Shown here piece by piece: positions 1-7,167 of a stretch of 20,529 nt of DNA. Location: assembly GCA_903862155.1 (NCBI GenBank), contig CAIOXF010000049.1:1-20529 (forward strand). Direction: 5' to 3'. Source of the DNA: an uncultured cyanobacterium. Its GTDB lineage: Bacteria; Cyanobacteriota; Cyanobacteriia; PCC-6307; Cyanobiaceae. Both the position numbers and the translations under genes were made by a program. A model generated the notes under the pieces. The model was given only the letters and a program-made list of their open reading frames with translations, ran no database searches and was not told the DNA's origin. The stretch's first letter is position 1; each line of letters begins with the position of its first letter.

Positions 1-317
1 GCCCGATCCAGGCTGCACCCGTCAGCGTGGATGAGGATGCACGGCCCACGTCCCGGGTGACTGGTGAGGGCGTCAGCGCCGGTCTCAAGATCACCGGCGA
101 TGACTGGGACCGAGGTGAGCGTGTCACCGGCACCGAAGGTGTTTCGGCCCGCCGCCGCAACCCCACCCGTCCCGGTGGCCAGATGTCGGCTATGCCCAGC
201 TTCCAACAGCCCAAGCGCAACCAGGACGTGCCCGAGCCCGTGAGCCGCGTCACCGGCTCCAGTGGCAACACCACCGCCGGCTCCCTGATCACCGTATCCG
301 GCGGCGCCCGCGGCTGA
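1..317 (+). CDS. csoS2: Carboxysome scaffold protein CsoS2, C-terminal end (partial)
   Basis: This is the last 104 codons of CsoS2, cut by the left edge; the frame is open from base 3. CsoS2 is the disordered scaffold that links Rubisco to the shell during alpha-carboxysome assembly. The visible part has the hallmarks of its C-terminal region: repeated VTG and ITGD motifs (for example KITGDDWDRGERVTGTEG), the RNQ..PEPVSRVTGSSGN block, and the terminal LITVSGGARG peptide, which is highly conserved in the family and is implicated in shell anchoring. The middle and N-terminal repeats lie outside the window. The stop is 7 bases before csoSCA, so the two are surely co-transcribed. An ATG at position 27 is internal and is not a start. 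Confidence 0.95.
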   Translation, partial: PIQAAPVSVDEDARPTSRVTGEGVSAGLKITGDDWDRGERVTGTEGVSARRRNPTRPGGQMSAMPSFQQPKRNQDVPEPVSRVTGSSGNTTAGSLITVSGGARG

Positions 318-324
318 TCGAACC

Positions 325-2043
325 ATGCCTCGCCCCTCACGCAACGCGGTGAGGCCCCTGGCTCCGACGGCGCCCCGACGCCGTCCGGGCTTGGTGGTTG
401 ACGCCGCCCAGCCAGACCCCACCACCCCTGAAGCCGGTGCCACGGCCGTGCCCCTTCGTGGCACCCGTGCCCGGGCCGTACTGCAACAACAGCAGGCCCG
501 CCGCGATTCCCCCAATCGCAGCCGTGCCATGCGCGGCAGTCGCACCCGCGAGCGGCCCACCACTCCTGCGACCAGCAGCCAAGCTGCGCTCCCAAGCCGA
601 GCTGCTCGCACCAGCCGGCCTGTTCGCAGCAACGGCACCTTCCACCCGCTCACCGATCGCGCCACCAACGACGCGCTCCACGTCTACGAATCCGGCGTTA
701 AGCAGGCATTCGACCGGATCGTGCCGGTGCTGAAACACCTCTCTGCGCTGCAGCATGAGGCCGATTTTGTGGAGAGGGCCCAGCGGATTGCCCGGGATGA
801 ACTCGGCTACGAGCTCCCCCAGCACATCCTGGAAACGGCCTGGGTGAGCCAACTCGACATGCGCACCCTGTTCGCCTGGTGCGTGTTCGAGGCCTACGAA
901 CAAACCAGCGCTGCGTTCTTCAACACCGATCCGCTTGGTGGCAAACCCGGCAGCCCTTCAGCTGAAGCCTTCGACAGCTTCCTGCTGTCGTGTGGGTTCC
1001 ACCTGCTGGACATCACCCCCTGCGCCGACGGACGCCTGGCCCATGCCATCGCCTACGGCCTACGCATCCCGTTCAGCTCCGTGCGCCGCCGTCCCCATGC
1101 CGGCGCCCTGTTCGACGTGGAGAACACGGTGAACCGCTGGGTGAAAACTGAGCATCGCCGTTACCGCGAGGGCGTGCCCAACCCCGCCCACGCCGACACC
1201 CGCTACCTGAAGGTGGTGCTTTACCACTTCAGCTCTAAAGACCCCAGCCACGAAGGTTGCGCCGCCCACGGCAGCAACGATGAGCTGGCCGCCAACTGCG
1301 GCCTCTCACGGCTCAAGGATTTCCAGCAGGCGGTGCAGAACAGCTTCTGCTGCGGCGCCTCGGTGGATCTGCTGCTGATGGGCATCGACACCGACACCGA
1401 CTCCATCCGGGTACATGTGCCCGGCATGGACGGCAGCACCAACCTGGAGCGCTGGCTCGACGCCCAAGAGGTGTATGACGCCACCCGCGGCCTTGATGCC
1501 GCAGCGGCCCGGGAGCGCATTCAGCAGCTGGTGCAACAGGCAGCGGCCTCCACCCCCGATCCGGGGATGGTGCAGCTGGTGGCCCGTCTACTGGAGAACA
1601 ACATCTCCCAGATCGACTATGTGCGCCAGTTCCACGGCGCCAGCTACAGCGATGCGGGCCACGCCGAGCGCTTCATCGGTGTAGGAATCGGCTTCAAGGA
1701 GATCCACCTGCGCAACCTCACTTACTTCGCCTACATGGACACGGTGGAGGAAGGAGCCCCCGACCTCGACGTGGGCGTGAAGATCTTCAAGGGCCTGAAC
1801 GTGAGCCGCGGCCTGCCGGTGCCGGTGGTGGTGCGCTTCGACTACCACGGCCAGGTGCCCGGGGCGCGCGAACGGGCCATCCGCAACTGCCAGCGGGTGC
1901 AGGCCGCCATCGAAAACCGTTACCGCGACCTGTTTGAACAAGGCCAGCTCCATGCCCTGCTGACCATCCGCGACCAGGACCGCCACATCCCGGCCGAGGC
2001 GGTAGGTTCCACGATCGTGTTCCCGAGCCAAGGAGGGCACTGA
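325..2043 (+). CDS. csoSCA: Carboxysomal carbonic anhydrase CsoSCA
   Basis: A 572-residue shell-associated carbonic anhydrase (formerly CsoS3, epsilon class, now placed with the beta class). It converts bicarbonate to CO2 for Rubisco inside the carboxysome. The active site is readable: C233-A-D235-G-R237 supplies one zinc cysteine and the Asp/Arg dyad, and H301 and C312 are the other zinc ligands. The 11-residue H-to-C spacing matches H242/C253 of the Halothiobacillus enzyme. The first ~110 residues are Arg/Pro/Ala-rich and low in complexity, as expected for the CsoS2-binding N-terminal tail. The helical domain follows, then the catalytic domain and the degenerate C-terminal duplicate. The ATG lies 7 bases after the csoS2 stop, and csoS4A begins one base after this stop. 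Confidence 0.97.
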   Translation: MPRPSRNAVRPLAPTAPRRRPGLVVDAAQPDPTTPEAGATAVPLRGTRARAVLQQQQARRDSPNRSRAMRGSRTRERPTTPATSSQAALPSRAARTSRPVRSNGTFHPLTDRATNDALHVYESGVKQAFDRIVPVLKHLSALQHEADFVERAQRIARDELGYELPQHILETAWVSQLDMRTLFAWCVFEAYEQTSAAFFNTDPLGGKPGSPSAEAFDSFLLSCGFHLLDITPCADGRLAHAIAYGLRIPFSSVRRRPHAGALFDVENTVNRWVKTEHRRYREGVPNPAHADTRYLKVVLYHFSSKDPSHEGCAAHGSNDELAANCGLSRLKDFQQAVQNSFCCGASVDLLLMGIDTDTDSIRVHVPGMDGSTNLERWLDAQEVYDATRGLDAAAARERIQQLVQQAAASTPDPGMVQLVARLLENNISQIDYVRQFHGASYSDAGHAERFIGVGIGFKEIHLRNLTYFAYMDTVEEGAPDLDVGVKIFKGLNVSRGLPVPVVVRFDYHGQVPGARERAIRNCQRVQAAIENRYRDLFEQGQLHALLTIRDQDRHIPAEAVGSTIVFPSQGGH

Positions 2044-2044
2044 G

Positions 2045-2299
2045 ATGCTGATCTGCAAAGTGCTCAAGCCCCTGGTTTCCACCAATCGGATCCCCGATTT
2101 CGAACACAAACATCTGCAGGTGGTGCTCGATGGCAGCACCAAAAAGGTGGCCGTCGATGCCGTGGGTTGCGTTCCCGGCGACTGGGTGATCTGCGTGGGC
2201 AGCTCGGCAGCCCGCGAAGCGGCCGGCAGCAAGTCGTATCCCAGCGATCTCACGATCGTGGGAATCATCGACCACTGGGATCCGGAGGCCGGCAAGTAA
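2045..2299 (+). CDS. csoS4A: Carboxysome pentameric vertex protein CsoS4A
   Basis: An 84-residue bacterial microcompartment vertex (BMV/BMC-P, EutN/CcmL fold) protein. Pentamers cap the twelve vertices of the icosahedral shell. The sequence fits the family along its whole length: the N-terminal MLICKVLKPLVSTNRI strand-loop, the HLQVV strand, the VAVDAVGCVPGDWV region and the closing LTIVGIIDHWD. Length is normal. The ATG sits one base after the csoSCA stop, and the TAA overlaps the next start (TAATG at 2297-2301), which indicates translational coupling with csoS4B. Confidence 0.97.
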   Translation: MLICKVLKPLVSTNRIPDFEHKHLQVVLDGSTKKVAVDAVGCVPGDWVICVGSSAAREAAGSKSYPSDLTIVGIIDHWDPEAGK

Positions 2300-2550
2300 T
2301 GGAAATCATGCAGGTCACCGGCTCCATCGTGTGCACCCAGCGCGTGGGCGGCCTCGACCACATGAACCTGCGCGTGCTGCGCAACGCCAAGGGCAAGATC
2401 AGCGTGGCGGTGGATCCAGTGGGTGCCTCACCCGGCAACTGGGTGTTCACCGCCAGTGGCTCCGCCGCGCGGTTGGCGTGCCCCGATCCCACCGTGTTCA
2501 CCGATCTCACGATCGGCGGAATCATCGATTTCTGGGAGCCCGACGGCTGA
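2299..2550 (+). CDS. csoS4B: Carboxysome pentameric vertex protein CsoS4B
   Basis: An 83-residue paralogue of CsoS4A with the same BMC-P fold; alpha-carboxysomes normally carry both. Recognisable parts are MEIMQVTGSIVCTQRV at the start, NLRVLR, VAVDPVGASPGNWVF and the closing LTIGGIIDFWEPDG. The start is taken at the ATG overlapping the csoS4A stop by one base, because this gives the family length. The frame is open further upstream (to 2167), but that part only reads across csoS4A. About 64 non-coding bases separate it from the next gene, the largest gap in the operon. Confidence 0.96.
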   Translation: MEIMQVTGSIVCTQRVGGLDHMNLRVLRNAKGKISVAVDPVGASPGNWVFTASGSAARLACPDPTVFTDLTIGGIIDFWEPDG

Positions 2551-2559
2551 GGGCTGGCG

Positions 2560-2572
2560 GCAGCTTCGCTGC
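2560..2572 (+). other. Small stem-loop between csoS4B and the csoS1E-like gene
   Basis: GCAGC and GCTGC form a perfect 5-bp stem with a TTC loop (or a 4-bp stem with a CTTCG loop) ten bases after the csoS4B stop. It is not followed directly by a T-run, so it is a weak terminator at best. It could be an mRNA processing or stability element that sets the ratio of shell proteins, but it is short enough in this GC-rich DNA to be chance. Confidence 0.25.
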
Positions 2573-2614
2573 AACCGTCCTTTTCCGCCCCAGTCCCTCG
2601 CCCGTTCGTTTGCC

Positions 2615-3310
2615 ATGGCCACCTCCGGTACCCCCACCCCTGGCACCACGCCCGCCGCGGCTTCTTCCAGCCCAGCTCCCGCCAGCCCCGCCCCCACCAG
2701 CCCTGCGCCTGCACCTGCCGTGACCAGCACCCCCACCACTGCCGCCGCGGCCAGCGCGGCCAAGGCCCTGCCCGCCACCAGCGCGGCCAGCACCCCCGCC
2801 AAAACCAGCACCCGCTCCACCGGCCGCCGCGCCGCCAGCACCCGCACCACCACAGCCCGTAGCAGCGCCGCAACCACCAGCCGCCGCGCCGCCAGCAGCC
2901 GCAGCACCGCCTCCACCAAGAGCAGCGGCGGCAGCCTGGCCGGCGGTATCGGCAGTGGCATCGGTGGCGGCCTGAGCACCCGCGGCAGCAGCTTCTTCCC
3001 CGCCACCCCTTCGGTGCAGGGCATTGCCCTGGGCATGATCGAAACCCGTGGTCTGGTGCCCGCCATCGAAGCGGCTGACGCCATGACCAAGGCCGCCGAA
3101 GTCACCCTGGTGGCCCGCGAGTTCGTGGGTGGCGGCTACGTCACCGTGCTGGTGCGTGGTGAAACTGGTGCCGTGAACGCCGCCGTGCGCGCCGGCGCCG
3201 ATGCCTGCGAGCGCGTGGGTGATGGCCTGGTGGCAGCCCACATCATTGCCCGCCCCCACAGCGAAGTTGAGCCCGCCCTGGTGGGCACTGGCGCCACCCG
3301 CCGTCTGTGA
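2615..3310 (+). CDS. csoS1E: BMC-H shell protein with long basic low-complexity N-terminus (CsoS1E-like)
   Basis: A 231-residue protein in two parts. Residues ~136-225 are a full BMC-H shell domain (GIALGMIETRGLVPAIEAAD, then REFVGGGYVTVLVRGETGAV, then GAD.CERVGDGLVAAHIIARPH), nearly identical in pattern to CsoS1A-C, so it should form hexamers in the facets. Residues 1-135 are low complexity: a Pro/Ala/Ser/Thr block (to ~62), an Arg-rich block (~63-102) with RRAAS at 71-75 and 90-94, and a Gly-rich linker (~105-123). This extension has about 12 Lys/Arg and no Asp or Glu. The ATG at 2615 is preferred because the upstream part of the open frame (from 2423) overlaps csoS4B out of frame. The name rests on position after csoS4B and on the extended BMC-H layout described for CsoS1E; the BMC call is certain, the symbol less so. 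Confidence 0.8.
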   Translation: MATSGTPTPGTTPAAASSSPAPASPAPTSPAPAPAVTSTPTTAAAASAAKALPATSAASTPAKTSTRSTGRRAASTRTTTARSSAATTSRRAASSRSTASTKSSGGSLAGGIGSGIGGGLSTRGSSFFPATPSVQGIALGMIETRGLVPAIEAADAMTKAAEVTLVAREFVGGGYVTVLVRGETGAVNAAVRAGADACERVGDGLVAAHIIARPHSEVEPALVGTGATRRL

Positions 3311-3783
3311 TGGCCATGGGCGCCGCCCATCCGCGCGTCCTGGGGTATCTCGGACGCGCCCTGAGCCTTGAGCTCACCGCCGTGCAGCAGTACATGACCC
3401 AGGCCTCCCTCGTGGAGCTCTGGGGTGATGCGGAAGCGGCCGAACGGTTCCGCCGCGAAACGGTGGAGGAAATGCAGCACGCTGAAAAGATCGTGCAGCG
3501 CATGCTCAGCCTGGGGGTGGCACCTGCCGCCTCCCAGCTGCGCCCGGTGACCCATGCTCCGGATCTGGCCGGCCTGCTGCGCCACAACCAGCTGCTCGAA
3601 ACCGACCTGATCCAGCTCTACGCCGAAGCGGTTCGCTTCTGCGTGCTGATTGGTGATAGCCACAACGAAACGTTCTTCCGTGGCTTGTGGAATGACGAAC
3701 AGCATCACGGCGAAGAACTCGCTGCCTGGCTGCGGAGCCTTGGTGGCTACGGTCGGCGGTTCGAGGAACGGGCGACCTTCTGA
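3310..3783 (+). CDS. Bacterioferritin-like diiron protein of the carboxysome operon
   Basis: A 157-residue four-helix ferritin-superfamily protein. All six ligands of a bacterioferritin ferroxidase centre are present with correct spacing: E21, E54 and H57 (EEMQHAE), E97, E130 and H133 (DEQHHGEE). M55 aligns with the heme-binding Met52 of E. coli Bfr, so a heme-bridged dimer is possible. Length matches bacterioferritin. ATG 3310 overlaps the preceding stop by one base (TGATG); GTG 3307 and ATG 3316 are alternatives. Ferritin-like genes are found beside many cso operons, but their job there is not established. Iron storage, oxidant protection of the carboxysome and redox sensing are all possible. 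I give no symbol because the bfr identity of this carboxysomal subgroup is unproven. Confidence 0.88.
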   Translation: MAMGAAHPRVLGYLGRALSLELTAVQQYMTQASLVELWGDAEAAERFRRETVEEMQHAEKIVQRMLSLGVAPAASQLRPVTHAPDLAGLLRHNQLLETDLIQLYAEAVRFCVLIGDSHNETFFRGLWNDEQHHGEELAAWLRSLGGYGRRFEERATF

Positions 3784-3796
3784 CGTCGCCCCCTGA

Positions 3797-5647
3797 ATGC
3801 CGTTGGTCAGCGCTCTGCCCCTGCCGCTCCAAACCGTCTGGCTGATTCCTCTCTATGGATTCAGCGGCATGGTGCTGTCCCTGCCCTGGGCCACGGGCTG
3901 GATCAAGCGCAATGGTCCACGCCCCGCCGCCTATCTGAACCTGCTGGTCACCCTGCTGGCCGTGCTGCACGGCAGCCTGGTGATCCGGGAGGTGATGCAG
4001 CTGGGCCCCCAGCATCTCTCCTTTCCCTGGTTCCAGGCCGACGACCTGCAGCTGCGGATCGGCTTTGATCTCTCCCTCACCAACCTGGCGGCGCTGGAGC
4101 TGGTGACGTTCATGAGCCTGGTGTGCCAGGTGTTTGGCCTGGGCTACCTCGACAAGGAGTGGTCGCTGGCCCGCTTCTACGGCCTGGTGGGCTTCTTTGA
4201 AGGCGCCATGTCGGGGGTGGTGCTCAGCAGCAGCCTGTTCATGAGCTATTTCCTGCTGGAAATGCTCACCCTCAGCACCTATCTGCTGGTGGGCTTCTGG
4301 TACGCCCAACCCCTGGTGGTGACCGCCGCCCGCGATGCTTTCCTCACCAAGCGGGTGGGGGATGTGCTGCTGCTGATGGGCGTGGTAGCGCTCTCCGCCT
4401 GGGCGGGCTCGATGGAGTTCAACGACCTCTACGCCTGGGCGGCCACGGCCAACCTGCCGCCGCTGGCCGCCAACCTGCTGGGCCTGGGCCTGATCGCCGG
4501 CCCCATGGGCAAATGCGCCCAATTCCCGATGCACCTCTGGCTCGATGAAGCCATGGAGGGGCCCAATCCCGCCTCGATCCTGCGCAATTCCGTCGTGGTC
4601 ACCTGCGGGGCCGTGGTGCTGCTCAAGGTGATGCCCCTGCTGCAGGCCGCCCCCCTGGCCACCACCGTGCTGCTCGCGGTGGGGGCAATCAGTGCCGTGG
4701 GCGGTGCGCTGGTGGCGATCGCCCAAGTGGATCTCAAACGGGCCTTCTCGTACTCCACCACCTCCTACCTCGGCCTGGTGTTCATCGCCGTGGCGCTGCA
4801 GCAGCCAGGGATTGCCCTGCTGCTCCTCTTTGCCCATGGCCTGGCCAAGGCCCTGCTGTTCATGAGCGTGGGCAGCATCATTGCCACCACCAACTGCCAA
4901 GACCTCACCGAACTGGGCGGCCTCGGCGGCCGCATGCCCGCCACCACCGTGGCCTATCTGGTGGGCGGCGCTGGGCTGGTGGGTCTGCTGCCCTTGGGCT
5001 GTTTCTGGTGTTACGGGCTGATCGTGGAGTCGATCCGCCCCGCGGCCCCGCTGATGGCCGCGGTGTTCATCCTCACCAACCTGCTCACGGCCCTGAATCT
5101 CACCCGCGTGTTCCGCTCGGTGTTCCTCGGTAGCCCCACCCCGAAGACCCGCCGGGCTCCGGAGGTGAACTGGCTGATGGCCACCCCAATGGTGAGTCTT
5201 TCGGTGATCGTGCTCCTGCTGCCGTGGATCATGCAGCGCCTCGATCCGGTGCCCGGCATCGGCTCCTTCTCCCTGCCGGTGGCCCTGGTGATCGCCGGCA
5301 GCGGCGCCGCAGGGGTGGTGGCCGGCTCCCAGGTACACCTCGATCGGTTCTGGTCGCGCTCCCGCCAGCAAGCGGTGCGGGTGGTGCAAGACCTGCTCGC
5401 CTTCGACTTCTATACCCCCGCCATCTACCGGGCCACGATCGTGGCTTTCGTGGCGGCTCTGGCGAACCTCGCCAGCTGGTTTGACCGGGTGGTGGTGAAC
5501 GGCCTGGTGAACGGCATCGGCCGGGTGTCGCTGATCAGCGCCGAAGGCCTGAAGCTCGGCGTGAGCGGCCAGATGCAGACCTACGTGCTCACCACCCTGG
5601 TGGCGATCGTGCTGCTGTTCAGTGCCATGCAGTGGTGGTTCGGCTGA
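3797..5647 (+). CDS. ndhF4: NDH-1 subunit NdhF4 of the CO2-uptake complex
   Basis: A 616-residue polytopic membrane protein of the NuoL/NdhF antiporter-like family, with hydrophobic segments throughout. With NdhD4 and CupB it defines the NDH-1MS' form of photosynthetic complex I on the thylakoid, which couples electron flow to hydration of CO2. The GKCAQFPMHLWLDEAMEGPNPASILRNSVVV stretch (~residues 236-265) distinguishes it: respiratory NdhF has an S.LIHAATMV pattern there, while the CO2-uptake NdhF3/F4 type has ILRNS. KRAFSYST is the conserved lysine helix. It ends in TGATG shared with ndhD4 and starts 13 bases after the ferritin gene. F4 rather than F3 is inferred because alpha-cyanobacteria carry the F4/D4/CupB set and the third gene here is CupB-sized. 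Confidence 0.92.
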   Translation: MPLVSALPLPLQTVWLIPLYGFSGMVLSLPWATGWIKRNGPRPAAYLNLLVTLLAVLHGSLVIREVMQLGPQHLSFPWFQADDLQLRIGFDLSLTNLAALELVTFMSLVCQVFGLGYLDKEWSLARFYGLVGFFEGAMSGVVLSSSLFMSYFLLEMLTLSTYLLVGFWYAQPLVVTAARDAFLTKRVGDVLLLMGVVALSAWAGSMEFNDLYAWAATANLPPLAANLLGLGLIAGPMGKCAQFPMHLWLDEAMEGPNPASILRNSVVVTCGAVVLLKVMPLLQAAPLATTVLLAVGAISAVGGALVAIAQVDLKRAFSYSTTSYLGLVFIAVALQQPGIALLLLFAHGLAKALLFMSVGSIIATTNCQDLTELGGLGGRMPATTVAYLVGGAGLVGLLPLGCFWCYGLIVESIRPAAPLMAAVFILTNLLTALNLTRVFRSVFLGSPTPKTRRAPEVNWLMATPMVSLSVIVLLLPWIMQRLDPVPGIGSFSLPVALVIAGSGAAGVVAGSQVHLDRFWSRSRQQAVRVVQDLLAFDFYTPAIYRATIVAFVAALANLASWFDRVVVNGLVNGIGRVSLISAEGLKLGVSGQMQTYVLTTLVAIVLLFSAMQWWFG

Positions 5648-7167
5648 TGTTGACGTTGCTGCTGCTGATCCCCCTGCTGGGGGCCGTGGGCCTGGGCCTC
5701 TGGCCCGGCAATCCCGATGCGGCGATGGTGCGCCGGGCCGCCATTGCCCTGCTGGTGGTGCAGCTGCTGGCCAGCCTGCGGGTGCTGCTGGCCTTTGATC
5801 CGGGCGTGGGCGGCATGCAGCTGCAGGAGGGGATCTCCTGGCTGGGCAGCCTGGGGCTGGAATACCGGCTGGGCATTGATGGGCTCTCGATGCCCCTGGT
5901 GCTGGTGAACGGGGCCCTCTCGCTGGTGGCCGCCATCGCCAGCCGCGATGTGCAGGCCCGCCCGCGCCTCTACTTCGCCCTGCTGCTGGTGATCAGCGGT
6001 GCGGTGAACGGCGCCTTCCTGGCCAACAACCTGCTGCTGTTCTTCCTCTTCTACGAGCTGGAGCTCATCCCGCTCTGGCTGCTGATCTCGGTTTGGGGCG
6101 GCGCCAACCGGGCCTACGCGGCCACCAAATTTCTGATCTTCACCGCCGTGTCGGGCGTGCTGATCCTGGGGGCATTCCTGGGGTTGGCCTTCACCACCGG
6201 CAGCGTCGACTTCAGCCTCAGCCCGGTAACCAGCGAGCACTTAGCCATGGCCAGCCAGATGCCCCTGCTGCTGGCCCTGCTGGTGGGTTTCGGCATCAAG
6301 ATCCCCCTGTTCCCTTTCCACACCTGGCTGCCCGATGCCCACACCGAGGCATCCACGCCGGTGTCGGTGCTGCTGGCGGGGGTGCTGCTCAAGCTCGGCA
6401 CCTATGGCCTGTTGCGCTTCTGCATGGGCCTCTTCCCGCAAGCCTGGGCCGAGCTGGCACCGGGGCTGGCGATCTGGGCCGCGGTTTCGGTGCTGTTCGG
6501 CTCCCTGGCGGCGATTGCCCAGCGCGACATGAAGCGGATGGTGGCCTACAGCTCCGTGGGCCACATGGGCTACGTGCTGCTGGCCGCCGCCGCCGCCACC
6601 CCCGTAAGCCTGCTGGGGGCGGTGTTCCAGATGGTGAGCCACGGCCTGATCTCCGCCCTGCTGTTCCTGCTGGTGGGGGCGGTGTACCGGGCCACGGGCA
6701 CCAGGGATCTGGAGGTGCTGCGCGGCCTGCTCAACCCGGAGCGCGGCCTGCCGCTCACCGGCTCGCTGATGATCGTGGGGGTGATGGCCAGCGCCGGCCT
6801 GCCCGGCATGGCGGGGTTCATTTCCGAATTCCTGGTGTTTCGGGGCAGCCTCAACGCCTTTCCTGTGGCCACCTTGCTCTCGATGGTGGGATCGGGCCTC
6901 ACGGCGGTGTACTTCCTGCTGCTGGTGAACCGGGCGTTCTTCGGTCGCCTGGCGATCACTCCGCGGGATCCCCAAAGCGGGCCGATCGACATTCGCCTGC
7001 CAGCCCTAAACCTGATCGATCAGCTGCCCTCCCTTGCCCTTGCCGGGGCTGTGGTGGTGATTGGTCTGTGGCCGGCAAGCCTTGGCGATATCAGTGAGGC
7101 GGCCACCAACGGCATGGCCCTGATGCCCGTGCTGCTGGCCGCCGCCGGATCGGGAGGTTTGGGCTGA
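5647..7167 (+). CDS. ndhD4: NDH-1 subunit NdhD4 of the CO2-uptake complex
   Basis: A 506-residue NuoM/NdhD-family membrane subunit and proton-pumping module partner of NdhF4. Key residues are visible: E137 in FYELELIPLW (equivalent to the essential glutamate of NuoM), K249 in LLKLGTYGLLRF, and the FHTWLPDAHTEASTPVSVLLAG segment. RDMKRMVAYSSVGHMG and GLPGMAGFISEF are also characteristic. The start is the ATG overlapping the ndhF4 stop (TGATG); an earlier ATG at 5632 in the same frame lies inside ndhF4. The stop overlaps the cupB start in the same way, so the three genes are translationally linked. Confidence 0.93.
   Translation: MLTLLLLIPLLGAVGLGLWPGNPDAAMVRRAAIALLVVQLLASLRVLLAFDPGVGGMQLQEGISWLGSLGLEYRLGIDGLSMPLVLVNGALSLVAAIASRDVQARPRLYFALLLVISGAVNGAFLANNLLLFFLFYELELIPLWLLISVWGGANRAYAATKFLIFTAVSGVLILGAFLGLAFTTGSVDFSLSPVTSEHLAMASQMPLLLALLVGFGIKIPLFPFHTWLPDAHTEASTPVSVLLAGVLLKLGTYGLLRFCMGLFPQAWAELAPGLAIWAAVSVLFGSLAAIAQRDMKRMVAYSSVGHMGYVLLAAAAATPVSLLGAVFQMVSHGLISALLFLLVGAVYRATGTRDLEVLRGLLNPERGLPLTGSLMIVGVMASAGLPGMAGFISEFLVFRGSLNAFPVATLLSMVGSGLTAVYFLLLVNRAFFGRLAITPRDPQSGPIDIRLPALNLIDQLPSLALAGAVVVIGLWPASLGDISEAATNGMALMPVLLAAAGSGGLG

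Noticed and set aside
2167..2298. Upstream extension of csoS4B into csoS4A
   Set aside because: The extension reads csoS4A bases in another frame and would give an oversized vertex protein; the TAATG overlap supplies the right start.
2815..2905. Repeated GCCGCCGCGCCGCCAGCA-type DNA as a possible CRISPR or mobile repeat
   Set aside because: The two copies (near 2823 and 2880) are the codons for the repeated RRAAS peptide within one gene; there is no regular spacer structure.
2522..3259. Glycine/alanine-rich - strand frames opposite the BMC-H gene
   Set aside because: They come from the complement of a Ser/Thr/Ala/Pro-rich low-complexity region and show no family pattern.
3506..5389. A 627-codon open frame on the - strand opposite the ferritin-like gene and ndhF4
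   Set aside because: Its translation is His/Gln/Gly-rich noise without domains, and it is the mirror of a clear NdhF4 gene. GC-rich third positions suppress stops on the antisense strand.
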